Source: Sandaracinaceae bacterium (GTDB lineage Bacteria; Myxococcota_A; Polyangia; Polyangiales; Sandaracinaceae). Taken from it: a stretch of DNA of 52,111 nt. Where the stretch lies: NCBI GenBank assembly GCA_019637095.1, contig JAHBWG010000068.1:1-52111 (forward strand). The letters run 5' to 3'. The notes under the pieces were generated by a model. It worked only from the letters and a program-made list of their open reading frames with translations. It ran no database searches and was not told the DNA's origin. Made by a program: the position numbers and the translations under genes. Position 1 is the stretch's first letter. Each line of letters starts with the position of its first letter. Below are positions 43,683 through 51,813 of this stretch, piece after piece.

Positions 43683-46043
43683 GTGGACAAGGTGCGCGAG
43701 AGAGGCCTCGCCGTCCTCGCGATCCTGGCGGTCGCCGGGCTCGGCGCGTGGACGTTCGCGAACCTCGAGGTCACGACCGAGATCACGCACTTCCTGCCCG
43801 AGACCGAGGACGCGGAGCTCGCCCGGATCGCCGGCGACCTGAGCCGCTCGGACCTGAACCGCTCGATCACGCTGCTCGTGCACGCCGCCGACGAGCCGAC
43901 GACGCTCGCCGCGGCGGCGACGCTCGCCGCGCAGCTCGAGGCGCACGAGCAGGTCGCGTGGGTGCGGCGCGGCGCGGGCGAGGACGTGAACGAGGCGTTC
44001 TACCGGCTCTACTTCGAGCGGCGCCTGCTCTTCGCGACCGACGACCCCGAGGGCTACGCGCCGTCCGACGAGGACCTGCGCGCGGCGGCGCGCGAGCTGC
44101 GCACCCGCCTCGTCTCGACGACCGGCCCGTTCGTCCGGCGCATCGCGCCGCGCGATCCGCTCCTCGCGTTCCCCGGCCACCTCGAGCGGCTGCGCGACGC
44201 ACAGCAAGGTTCGTTGCGGGTCGTGGACGGGCAGCTCCTGACCGCGGACGGCCGCGCGGTGATCTTCCTGTCGATGCGCGGCTCGCCGTTCGACACGGTG
44301 GCGGCGCGCGCGCTCGCCGCGGCGATCGAGGCGGCGCTCGCGGCGGCGCGCGGGGCGCACGGCGAGGTCGCGCTCGAGCAGAGCGGCCTGCACCGCTTCA
44401 CCATCGCGTCGGAGGCGTCCATCCGCGGCGACGTCGTGCGCATCTCCACCGTCAGCTCGATCGGCGTGATGCTCTTGTTCCTGATCGTCTTCCGCTCGCC
44501 GCGCTACCTCGCGCTCGGCGGCGTGGCGCTCGGCGCGGGGCTCGTCGCGGGCCTCGCCGCGACGCAGCTCGCGTTCGGGCGCGTCCACGGGATGAGCCTC
44601 GCGTTCGGCGCGACGCTGATCGGCGTCGCGATCGACTACGTGGCGCACGCGGTCAACCACCACACGCTCACGCCGAGCGCGCGCGGGCCGTTCGGCAGCG
44701 TCCGGGAGATCACGCCCGGCCTCGCCCTCGGCGCCGCGACGACGGTGGCGGGGCTCGTGGGGCTCGCGTGGACGAGCATCCCCGGGATCCGCGAGCTCGC
44801 GGTGCTCACGTCGGTCGGCGTGATCGTGGCGCTGCTCGCGACGCGCTACGTCTTGCCGCCGTTCATGCCCGCGCGACCGACGCCGACGGCGTGGCATCGC
44901 GCGGTCGCCGATCGCCTCGGCGTCTGGCTCGCGCGGCTGCGCGGCGCGCGCGTGCGGCTCGCGGCGCTGCCCGCGCTCGCGCTCGTGATCGCGGCGCTCG
45001 GCCTCGCGCGGCTCGAGTGGGTCGACGACGTCGGCGTGCTCGCGCAGCTCGACGAGGGGCTGCTCGCCCAGGACGAGCGCGTGCGCGAGGCGGTGAGCCG
45101 GATGGACGGCGGGCGCTTCGTGATCGCGTGGGGCGCGACCGAGGAGGAGGCGCTCGCGCGAAACGACGAGGTGTACGCGCGCCTCGTCGCCGCAGAGGCC
45201 GCCGGCGAGCTCGCGAGCTTCCGCTCGCTCCACTCGTTCCTCTGGTCGGCGGCGCGCCAGCGCGCGAGCTTCGAGGCGCTGCGGCGCGCGCGCGTCGGTG
45301 AGCGCATGGGCGCCGCGCTCGTCGCGGAGGGCTTCGTCGCGGAGGGCTTCGCGCCGTTCGCCGAGGAGCTCGCGGGCGCGCCCCCCGCGCCGCTGACGTT
45401 CGAGGAGCTCGCCGCGAGCCCGATCGGCTCGCTCGTCTCGAGCTTCCACGTCGAGCTCGGCGGAGGCCGCGTCGCGTTCCTCACGCTCACCCGCGGCGCC
45501 GACCTCGACGCGGTCGAGGCGCGGCTCGCGGGCCTCGACGGCGTGCGGCTCTTCGACCAAGGCCGCTTCATGACCGCGGCTTATCGCCAGTTCCGCACGC
45601 GCACGCTCGAGATGATCGGCCTCGGCCTCGCCGGGGTGTTCCTCCTCGTGCTCGCGCGCTACCGCGCGCTCGGGCTCGCCCTCGCGGCGTTCCTGCCCGC
45701 GGTGCTCGCGGCGGCGAGCGCGCTCGGCCTCGTCGTGCTCGCCGGCTTCCCCGTGAACCTCCTGCACGTCGTCGGGCTCTTGCTCGTCTTGAGCATGGGC
45801 GTCGACTACGGGGTCTTCATGGTCGAGAGCCGCACGCACCCGGAAGGTCCGGCGCCGACCCTCGTGAGCCTCGTGCTCGCGTGCCTCTCCACGGTGCTGT
45901 CCTTCGGGCTGCTCGCGATGAGCGAGAACCCCGCCCTGCGCGCCCTCGGCCTGATCGCCGGCCTCGGCGTGCTGTTCAGCCTGCTGCTCGCGCCGACCGC
46001 GTGGCTGCTCCTCGGCGACCCACCCGAGGCCCCGCGGCGATGA
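43683..46043 (+). CDS. MMPL/RND-family lipid exporter-like membrane protein
   Basis: The product has 786 residues with the RND/MMPL plan. It has helix 1 ('GLAVLAILAVAGLGAWTFAN'), a periplasmic loop (about 27-255), then helices around 'ISTVSSIGVMLLFLIVFRSP' to 'LAVLTSVGVIVALLATRYVL'. A second half follows: a helix at 'LAALPALALVIAALGLARLE', a second loop and five helices to the end. 'FGATLIGVAIDYVAHAVNHH' and 'LLLVLSMGVDYGVFMVESRT' carry the paired Asp-Tyr motifs thought to relay protons. It likely exports a lipid or polyene across the inner membrane. The stop overlaps the glyoxalase start by 4 nt. Confidence 0.9.
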   Translation: MDKVRERGLAVLAILAVAGLGAWTFANLEVTTEITHFLPETEDAELARIAGDLSRSDLNRSITLLVHAADEPTTLAAAATLAAQLEAHEQVAWVRRGAGEDVNEAFYRLYFERRLLFATDDPEGYAPSDEDLRAAARELRTRLVSTTGPFVRRIAPRDPLLAFPGHLERLRDAQQGSLRVVDGQLLTADGRAVIFLSMRGSPFDTVAARALAAAIEAALAAARGAHGEVALEQSGLHRFTIASEASIRGDVVRISTVSSIGVMLLFLIVFRSPRYLALGGVALGAGLVAGLAATQLAFGRVHGMSLAFGATLIGVAIDYVAHAVNHHTLTPSARGPFGSVREITPGLALGAATTVAGLVGLAWTSIPGIRELAVLTSVGVIVALLATRYVLPPFMPARPTPTAWHRAVADRLGVWLARLRGARVRLAALPALALVIAALGLARLEWVDDVGVLAQLDEGLLAQDERVREAVSRMDGGRFVIAWGATEEEALARNDEVYARLVAAEAAGELASFRSLHSFLWSAARQRASFEALRRARVGERMGAALVAEGFVAEGFAPFAEELAGAPPAPLTFEELAASPIGSLVSSFHVELGGGRVAFLTLTRGADLDAVEARLAGLDGVRLFDQGRFMTAAYRQFRTRTLEMIGLGLAGVFLLVLARYRALGLALAAFLPAVLAAASALGLVVLAGFPVNLLHVVGLLLVLSMGVDYGVFMVESRTHPEGPAPTLVSLVLACLSTVLSFGLLAMSENPALRALGLIAGLGVLFSLLLAPTAWLLLGDPPEAPRR

Positions 46044-46429
46044 GCGTCGCGGCCGCGCACTTCGTGCTCTTCGTCCGCGACCAGCGCGCGAGCGCGGCGT
46101 TCTACCGGCGCGTGCTCGCCGTGGAGCCGCGCCTCGACGTGCCCGGCATGACCGAGCTGTCGCTCGGCGACGGCTGCGTGCTCGGCCTCATGCCCCGAGA
46201 CGGGATCGCGCGGCTGCTCGAGGGGCGCGCGGACCCGCGAGGCCCCGCTGGGCTCGCGCGCGCCGAGCTCTACCTCCTCGTCGACGACCCGGCCGCGTAC
46301 CACGCGCGCGCGCTCGCGGCGGGGGCCGAGGAGCTGAGCCCGCTCGCCCCGCGCGACTGGGGCCACGTCGCTGCCTACAGCCGCGACCTCGACGGCTACG
46401 TGCTGGCGTTCGCGCGCGAGGGCGCTTGA
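46040..46429 (+). CDS. Glyoxalase/VOC-fold protein
   Basis: The product has 129 residues, one VOC domain made of two beta-alpha-beta-beta-beta units. 'AHFVLFVRDQRASAAFYRRV' opens the first unit. 'LYLLVDDPAAYHARALAAGA' opens the second, and 'DWGHVAAYSRDLDGYVLAFA' is the typical end, with Asp-x-x-Gly-Tyr where glyoxalases have the last metal Glu nearby. Its substrate cannot be told. The ATG overlaps the MMPL stop (ATGA), so it is translated together with the exporter. Confidence 0.87.
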   Translation: MSVAAAHFVLFVRDQRASAAFYRRVLAVEPRLDVPGMTELSLGDGCVLGLMPRDGIARLLEGRADPRGPAGLARAELYLLVDDPAAYHARALAAGAEELSPLAPRDWGHVAAYSRDLDGYVLAFAREGA

Positions 46430-46462
46430 TCGCGGCCGCCGGCCGCTCGACCATGGAGCCGC

Positions 46463-49204
46463 ATGCGGCGCCTCCTCTCCTCGCTCTCGGGTCTGTGTCT
46501 GCTCTGCGTGGCCTGCGACGGAGCGGCGCCGGCGACCGACGGCGGGCTCGACGCGGGGCCGTCCGTCGCGACGGACCTGCGCCCCGAGGTCCCGAGCATC
46601 TCGCGCGACGTCGCGCTCATCGACGACGGCGCGCACTTCACGCGGCCGTTCGTGCCGGGGCACCGCACGACGATGGACGGACGCGTCGGGATCCGCGTGC
46701 AGGGCGCGCCGCCCGGCACGCGCGCGCTGCGCGAGAACCTCAGCTTCTACCTCTTCGCGCCCGAGCGCCTGCGCGAGCCGGTGCTCACCGGCCCGAACGG
46801 CGCGGAGATCCTCGCCGACCCCGAGCCGTTCGACGTGCCCTTCCCGCCGGGGCTGGATCCGGCGGCGACGCGCACGGGACACCACGCGATCTGCGACGCC
46901 ACGCAGGAGCACGCGGTGCCCGGCGAGCGCCCGAACCCGTTCCCGTGCGGGCCTGGCGACGCGCACGACTGCTACGCGATCACCGTGATCAGCGCGACGA
47001 CGGCGGGGATCGGCGCGCAGCTCTGGGGGACGCCCGCGCGCGTCGAGATCGGCGCGCCCAAGACCGCGGGCGCGCACATCGTGAGCGTCGAGCTCGGGGA
47101 GCCCGTCGCCGGCGCGATGATCCCGCTCAGCGTCGACTGGACGGAGCCCGCCGTCACGATGGACGGACGGCTGCTCACGGGGCGCTTCGGCCTCATCCCG
47201 CGGAACTGGACGCACCCCGAGACGGGCGAGGTCTTCACGCGCCCGTACGACCTCGCGTACTCGGTGCTGCCCGAGGACGCCGCGCCGTGCGACGTGACGG
47301 GCTGGACCGCGTTCCACCCGATGTCGCATGCGCCGTACGACCCGGCGATGGTCGGGCGCTACGGCCTGGCCGCCTATCCGTTCCGCGACACCGAGGGCAA
47401 CCCGATCCCCGACGGTGAGGACATGGGCGGCACGTACCCCTGGGTCGACCGGCGCGGCACGAACGTGTTCATGGCGGGCGTCCCCGGTCGCATCGTCGAG
47501 CAGTCGGAGACGCGCTACCCGCGCCGCTGCGCGACGCCGGGCTGCGAGTCCTTCCAGGAGAACTTCGACTGGGACCGCGGCTTCATGGTCGCGGGCCTGT
47601 GGACGCACGGCAAGCTCGTGCACCTCGACGCGATGATCAACAACGTCGACTGGGCGGTCGGCGTGACGCCCGCCGCGCACTGGATGGTCGAGCTCTACCG
47701 CACGCCGAGCGGCGAGCCGTTCGAGGTGCGGTTCGGCGCGGGCCGCTTCATCGACGCGGTGCGCGCGGCGGGCGGCCCGTACCCGCCCGGCTACACGCAC
47801 AACGCGAACATCCTCGACTCGCTCGAGAGCCTCTTCGCCTACCACGCGGCGACGCGCACGATCACCCCGCGCGACGTCGTCTGGCTCATGAACACCGGCG
47901 TCGCCTCGGACGAGGTCGCGTTCGACGACTTCCTCGATCTGAACGCGTTCATCGTCTCGAACATGCAAGCCTCGATCACGCAGCGCTACGGCCGGCGCGG
48001 GGACTCGCTCGCCGTCCCGCACCACCACAACGGCCAGGTGCGCCGGCTGGAGATCCCCGTCCCGCTCGCGGAGCGCTACGTCCTGGACCCGGACGCCGAC
48101 GAGGAGATCCACCTCCAGAACGCGGCCACGTCGCTGCGCTGGCGCGTGCCGGCGTACGGGCTCGTCGCGGCGGGCACCGCGCGCGTCGAGCCGGTCGCGC
48201 TCGGCGGCGTGCGCGGGCGTGGCTTCTGGCTGACCGGCGACAACGCGATCCGCTACGCGATCGACGCGCAGCCGCGAGCGGTGCGCGAGGCGGACTGGTA
48301 CTTCGGGATGTTCGTCGACCCGCGCGACGCGGAGGGCGCCCTGCGCACGCTCGCGACGTTCCCCGACGGGAGCGCCATCCGCCTGGTCGGCCGCGCGTCG
48401 CTCGAGTACGCGATCGGCGGGCGCGTCGTGCACACCGCCGCGCTGCCGCCGTGGACGGGCTGGACGCACCTCGCCGTCCTCGCCACCGACGGCCTGCGCC
48501 GGATCACGCTCCACGTCGACGGCGTCGCGTACGATCGGTTCGAGAGCGACACGCCGCTGTTCGAGCCGTCGGAGGGTGAGCTGGTCATCGGGCGCGCGGC
48601 GTCGGGCGATGGCCCGGGCTTCCGCGGCTGGATCGACGAGCTCGTGATGCTCGCGTACGCGCCCGACGTCGAGGCGCGCTGCAACCAGGCGAACGGGACC
48701 CTCGTGCGCGTCGTCGAACACCCGGCGCTCGCGGCCGTCGCCGAGGGCCACCCCGCCTGGGCGCACGACGAGATCGCCGCCGCCGCGGGCCTCGCGCCGG
48801 GGGCGCGCTTCGCGTGCCATCACGGCTACCGTCGCGACTACGCCGCGCACGAGCTGAACGTCCCCGCGGGGACCGAGCCCGTGCGCGAGGCGATCCACTT
48901 CCCCGAGGGGCCGCTGCGCGCGGGCGCCCCGCGGCCGGACTCGACCGACAACGCGTTTTGCGCGACGTGCCACGAGGAGTCGGGGCGCGGCGGCCTGTCG
49001 ATGGCGGCGCTCGCGTACGACGCGACGACGATGGCGGAGGACGACCGGCGCCGGCAGCCGCACCAGCCGCCGCGCCGCGTGTTCGGCAACGTCCCGGCGA
49101 GCTGGATCGCGCCCGGCCCCGGCCCCGGCGGACCGCCGGCGGCGCTCGTCGCGCCGCCCGAGGGCCTCTTGATCGATCGGTGGACGCTGCCCGCCGCGCC
49201 CTGA
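46463..49204 (+). CDS. Lipoprotein with a LamG-like domain and a haem-type CATCH motif
   Basis: The product has 913 residues. The signal peptide ends in a lipobox (CLLCVACDGA, Cys near 18). Residues about 30-560 form a large domain of unknown family with conserved Trp/His-rich stretches ('HPMSHAPYDPAMVGRYGLAA', 'LAVPHHHNGQVRRLEIPVPL'). Residues about 590-735 look like a concanavalin-type LamG sandwich ('YFGMFVDPRDAEGALRTLAT', 'WTGWTHLAVLATDGLRRITL', 'GELVIGRAASGDGPGFRGWI'). Near 833 'NAFCATCHEESGRGG' is a CxxCH c-type haem site, and the HHH cluster near 515 could bind metal. It may be a surface redox protein; this is inference. Confidence 0.8.
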   Translation: MRRLLSSLSGLCLLCVACDGAAPATDGGLDAGPSVATDLRPEVPSISRDVALIDDGAHFTRPFVPGHRTTMDGRVGIRVQGAPPGTRALRENLSFYLFAPERLREPVLTGPNGAEILADPEPFDVPFPPGLDPAATRTGHHAICDATQEHAVPGERPNPFPCGPGDAHDCYAITVISATTAGIGAQLWGTPARVEIGAPKTAGAHIVSVELGEPVAGAMIPLSVDWTEPAVTMDGRLLTGRFGLIPRNWTHPETGEVFTRPYDLAYSVLPEDAAPCDVTGWTAFHPMSHAPYDPAMVGRYGLAAYPFRDTEGNPIPDGEDMGGTYPWVDRRGTNVFMAGVPGRIVEQSETRYPRRCATPGCESFQENFDWDRGFMVAGLWTHGKLVHLDAMINNVDWAVGVTPAAHWMVELYRTPSGEPFEVRFGAGRFIDAVRAAGGPYPPGYTHNANILDSLESLFAYHAATRTITPRDVVWLMNTGVASDEVAFDDFLDLNAFIVSNMQASITQRYGRRGDSLAVPHHHNGQVRRLEIPVPLAERYVLDPDADEEIHLQNAATSLRWRVPAYGLVAAGTARVEPVALGGVRGRGFWLTGDNAIRYAIDAQPRAVREADWYFGMFVDPRDAEGALRTLATFPDGSAIRLVGRASLEYAIGGRVVHTAALPPWTGWTHLAVLATDGLRRITLHVDGVAYDRFESDTPLFEPSEGELVIGRAASGDGPGFRGWIDELVMLAYAPDVEARCNQANGTLVRVVEHPALAAVAEGHPAWAHDEIAAAAGLAPGARFACHHGYRRDYAAHELNVPAGTEPVREAIHFPEGPLRAGAPRPDSTDNAFCATCHEESGRGGLSMAALAYDATTMAEDDRRRQPHQPPRRVFGNVPASWIAPGPGPGGPPAALVAPPEGLLIDRWTLPAAP

Positions 49205-49225
49205 CGTCGCACTCTGACGTCGCGC

Positions 49226-49933
49226 TCAGGGGCAGCGCGCAGTGAACAGGTCGAAGCTGTTGCACCAGTCCGCGTAGTCGGAGGAGCCATCGACGGCCAC
49301 GCAGTTGCCGCCGCCGGAGTCGCACCAGCCGCAGCCCGGGCGGGCGAGGCAGGCCGAGCAACCGAACGCGCTCGCGCAGTCGTTGGGGGGCGGGCAGCGC
49401 CCCGAGGTGGACGAGATCTGGTAGTGGCGAGGGCACTCGTACGAGTCGGTGCACTGGCCTCCGCCGACGTCGCACCAGCGGCAGCCCGCGCCGACGCACG
49501 CGCCGCACGTCGTCTGCGCGCGGCAGTCCGACGAGCGGCAGAGGTCGTACTGGAACGTCGGCGCGCCCGCGGCGCAGGTCTCGCCGTAGTCGAGGCACTC
49601 GGCGGTGGCCGGGCACCACTGGCAGTCGGAGTCGCCGTCGCCGAGCACGAAGAGGCAGCTGTTGCACCCTTCGCGGCGCCGGCAGCTCCCGACCGCGTTC
49701 GGCGCGCGGTCGCAGCCGGTGAACCGCCACACCGAGAGGCCGCAGCGGCCCTCGTCCGGCCCGAACGCGGAGCCCGGTACGCACGCGCTGCGGTCGCTGC
49801 ACCAGCCGCACCCCGCGCGCGAGAGGCAGTCGCTGCAGCGCGCGGCGCCCGCGCAGTCCGCCTCCTCGGTGGGTCCGAGGAGGCAGCCGCTCAGACCGAG
49901 CGCGAAGAGCGCGGCGAGGACGCGCGCGCTCAT
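49226..49933 (-). CDS. Cys-rich lipoprotein with PSI-like repeats
   Basis: The product has 235 residues. The signal peptide ends in a lipobox (LGLSGCLLGP, Cys near 17). Four Cys-rich modules follow the pattern CxxCxxxxGCxWC: 'CSDCLSRAGCGWCSDRSACV', 'CNSCLFVLGDGDSDCQWCPA', 'CGACVGAGCRWCDVGGGQCT' and 'CSACLARPGCGWCDSGGGNC'. These look like PSI (plexin-semaphorin-integrin) modules, with about 30 Cys in total and probably all disulfide-bonded. A role in surface adhesion or binding is inferred. It overlaps the upstream protease gene by 4 nt (ATGA) and is likely its partner or substrate. Confidence 0.82.
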   Translation of the reverse strand: MSARVLAALFALGLSGCLLGPTEEADCAGAARCSDCLSRAGCGWCSDRSACVPGSAFGPDEGRCGLSVWRFTGCDRAPNAVGSCRRREGCNSCLFVLGDGDSDCQWCPATAECLDYGETCAAGAPTFQYDLCRSSDCRAQTTCGACVGAGCRWCDVGGGQCTDSYECPRHYQISSTSGRCPPPNDCASAFGCSACLARPGCGWCDSGGGNCVAVDGSSDYADWCNSFDLFTARCP

Positions 49934-51813
49934 GGCCCGATCCCGAACGAGACGTAGAGCTCGAGCGAGCGCTGCGTGTCCCCTGCGCCGCGCCCGAGCT
50001 CGCGCCAGCTCAGCCCGACGCCGAAGCGGTCGCGCACGTCGAGCGCGATCATCGCGCGGTAGCCGAGGTAGGCGAACGACCAGCGGCTCTCGGCGAACAC
50101 CACGCCCGGCGTGTACACGAGCGTCATCGTGATCGCGACGTCGTCGGGCGCGCCGAGCGAGAGCCGCACGCCGAGATCGGCGAGCCCGTCGAGCAAGAGC
50201 TCCGAGCGCCACGAGCCGACGCTCACCTCGCCGCCGACGATCACGTTGAAGCGCGCCGGGTCGAGCATCCCCCAGTTGCCGAGCTGCGCGAGCGTGAGCA
50301 CCGAGAACGTGCCGCCCTCGACGAAGCTCGCGCCCTGCCGGTCGTCGGCGGCGAGCCCGAGCGCGAGGGTCAGGTCGAACGGCAGGCCGCGCCCCGGCGC
50401 GACGGGCTCGAGCCGCTGCACGCACACGCCGCCGAGGCCGCACTCCCAGTCGCCGCGGCGCACCGGCGCCGCGAGGCCCGTGAGCGCCTCGTAGCGACCG
50501 CGCAGCGACGCGTCCGCTGCGACGTCGGTGGCGAAGCGTGACGCGAGCGCGCTCGCCTCGTCGTAGAGCGCGCGCGTGTCCGGCGCGAGCGAGGTCGCGA
50601 GCCGCACCGCGGCCTCGGCGAGGATCGCGCGGCGCAGCGCCTCGGCCTCGAGCGCCCACAGGGCGCCGCGCGCGTCCGCCGCGGGAGCCGCCGCGGCGAG
50701 GCGCAGGCGCGCCACGCGGCGCGCCGCCGCGGGCGCGCCGGCGGCGCCGACGAGCTCGACGAGCACCTCGTCGGACGGATCGAGCTCGGGCGAGGGCGCC
50801 GCGCTCGCCATGAGCGACGCGAGCACCTCGACGACCGGGCCGATCGGCTCCATCACCACGACGCCTTGCACGCCGCGGCCGGGATCGCCGCCCTGGCTCA
50901 CGATGCCCAGGAGCCGTCCGTCGGCCACGACGGGTCCGCCGGAGTTGCCGGGGTTGAGCGCGATCGAGAGCTGCACGCGCCCGTCGTTGAGCGGGCGGCC
51001 GACGTGCCCGGCGCTCGCGTTGGGCCAGCGCTCCGCCGCGTCGAGCGGGTAGCCGCTCGCCTCGATCGCCTGTCCGAGCACGAGCGTCGGCGGCGGCGCG
51101 AGCGCGAGCGCGGCCTCGGCGGGCTCGCTCAGCCGCACGAACGCGAGATCGCGCTCGCGATCCAGCCACGCGACGCGCGCCGCGACCGCCCGCGTCTCGC
51201 CGGGCAAGAGCGCGACCAGCCGATCCGCGCCCTCGACCACGTGCCGCGCGGTGAGCGCCCAGCCCTCGCCCACGAGCACCGCGCTGCCGTGCGCCGCGCG
51301 AGGGACGACGGTCGGCAGCGAGGCGTCGCGGGCGCCGACCAGCTCGGCGCCGCGCAGCGCGATCAGGCGCACGGTGGCGCGATCGAGCGCGCGCAAGCGC
51401 ACGCCCTCGGGCTCGGCGCGGATCGCCGGGCGCGTCGCCGCGAGGCGCGCGCGCCAGCGCTCGCGCAGCGCCTCGGCCTCGGCGCGATCGTCGTGGTCGA
51501 CGTCGTCGCGCGAGAGCAGGCGCTCGAGCGCGTCGACGCACGCCTCGCCGCGCTCGAGGTGGTCGAGCGCGACCGCGACGTTGAAGAGCGTGCGCGCGCG
51601 CGGCGCGAGCGCGTACGAACGCTCGAACGCGGCGAGCGCGTCCGCCCACGCGCCGTCGCTCGCGTGGCGGACGCCGCGCTCGAAGTGCGCGCGCGCGTCG
51701 GCCGGCGAGGGCGCCTGCGCGGCCGCGGGCGCGCCGAGGGCCAGCGCGACCATCGCCATCAGCGCGGCGAGGCCCGGCGCGGCGCGCGTCGTTCTCTGGG
51801 GGCTCTTCACCAT
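49930..51813 (-). CDS. Secreted trypsin-like serine protease with TPR segment and beta domain
   Basis: The product has 627 residues. The signal peptide is 'LAALMAMVALALGAPAAAQA' near residue 15. A TPR-like helical segment follows ('AHFERGVRHASDGAWADALA', 'TLFNVAVALDHLERGEACVD'). The S1 protease domain (about 160-320) has its triad at 'WALTARHVVEGADRL' (His), 'DRERDLAFVRLSE' (Asp) and 'LNPGNSGGPVVADGRL' (Ser). An Ala-rich helical region and a C-terminal ~170-residue part with alternating strands ('FDLTLALGLAADDRQGASFV', 'YVSFGIGP') follow. The end may be an outer-membrane beta-barrel. Start ATG 51813; the ATG overlaps the stop of the upstream frame by 5 nt. Confidence 0.87.
   Translation of the reverse strand: MVKSPQRTTRAAPGLAALMAMVALALGAPAAAQAPSPADARAHFERGVRHASDGAWADALAAFERSYALAPRARTLFNVAVALDHLERGEACVDALERLLSRDDVDHDDRAEAEALRERWRARLAATRPAIRAEPEGVRLRALDRATVRLIALRGAELVGARDASLPTVVPRAAHGSAVLVGEGWALTARHVVEGADRLVALLPGETRAVAARVAWLDRERDLAFVRLSEPAEAALALAPPPTLVLGQAIEASGYPLDAAERWPNASAGHVGRPLNDGRVQLSIALNPGNSGGPVVADGRLLGIVSQGGDPGRGVQGVVVMEPIGPVVEVLASLMASAAPSPELDPSDEVLVELVGAAGAPAAARRVARLRLAAAAPAADARGALWALEAEALRRAILAEAAVRLATSLAPDTRALYDEASALASRFATDVAADASLRGRYEALTGLAAPVRRGDWECGLGGVCVQRLEPVAPGRGLPFDLTLALGLAADDRQGASFVEGGTFSVLTLAQLGNWGMLDPARFNVIVGGEVSVGSWRSELLLDGLADLGVRLSLGAPDDVAITMTLVYTPGVVFAESRWSFAYLGYRAMIALDVRDRFGVGLSWRELGRGAGDTQRSLELYVSFGIGP

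Noticed and set aside
42459-45839. A 1126-codon minus-strand open frame opposite the GT2 and MMPL genes
   Set aside because: It is a high-GC shadow; the MMPL protein in the other strand has proper helices and motifs.
45806-49063. A 1085-codon minus-strand open frame opposite the LamG-like lipoprotein
   Set aside because: The sequence is an Arg/Val/Ala-rich shadow; the plus strand encodes a lipobox, a LamG-like domain and a haem motif.
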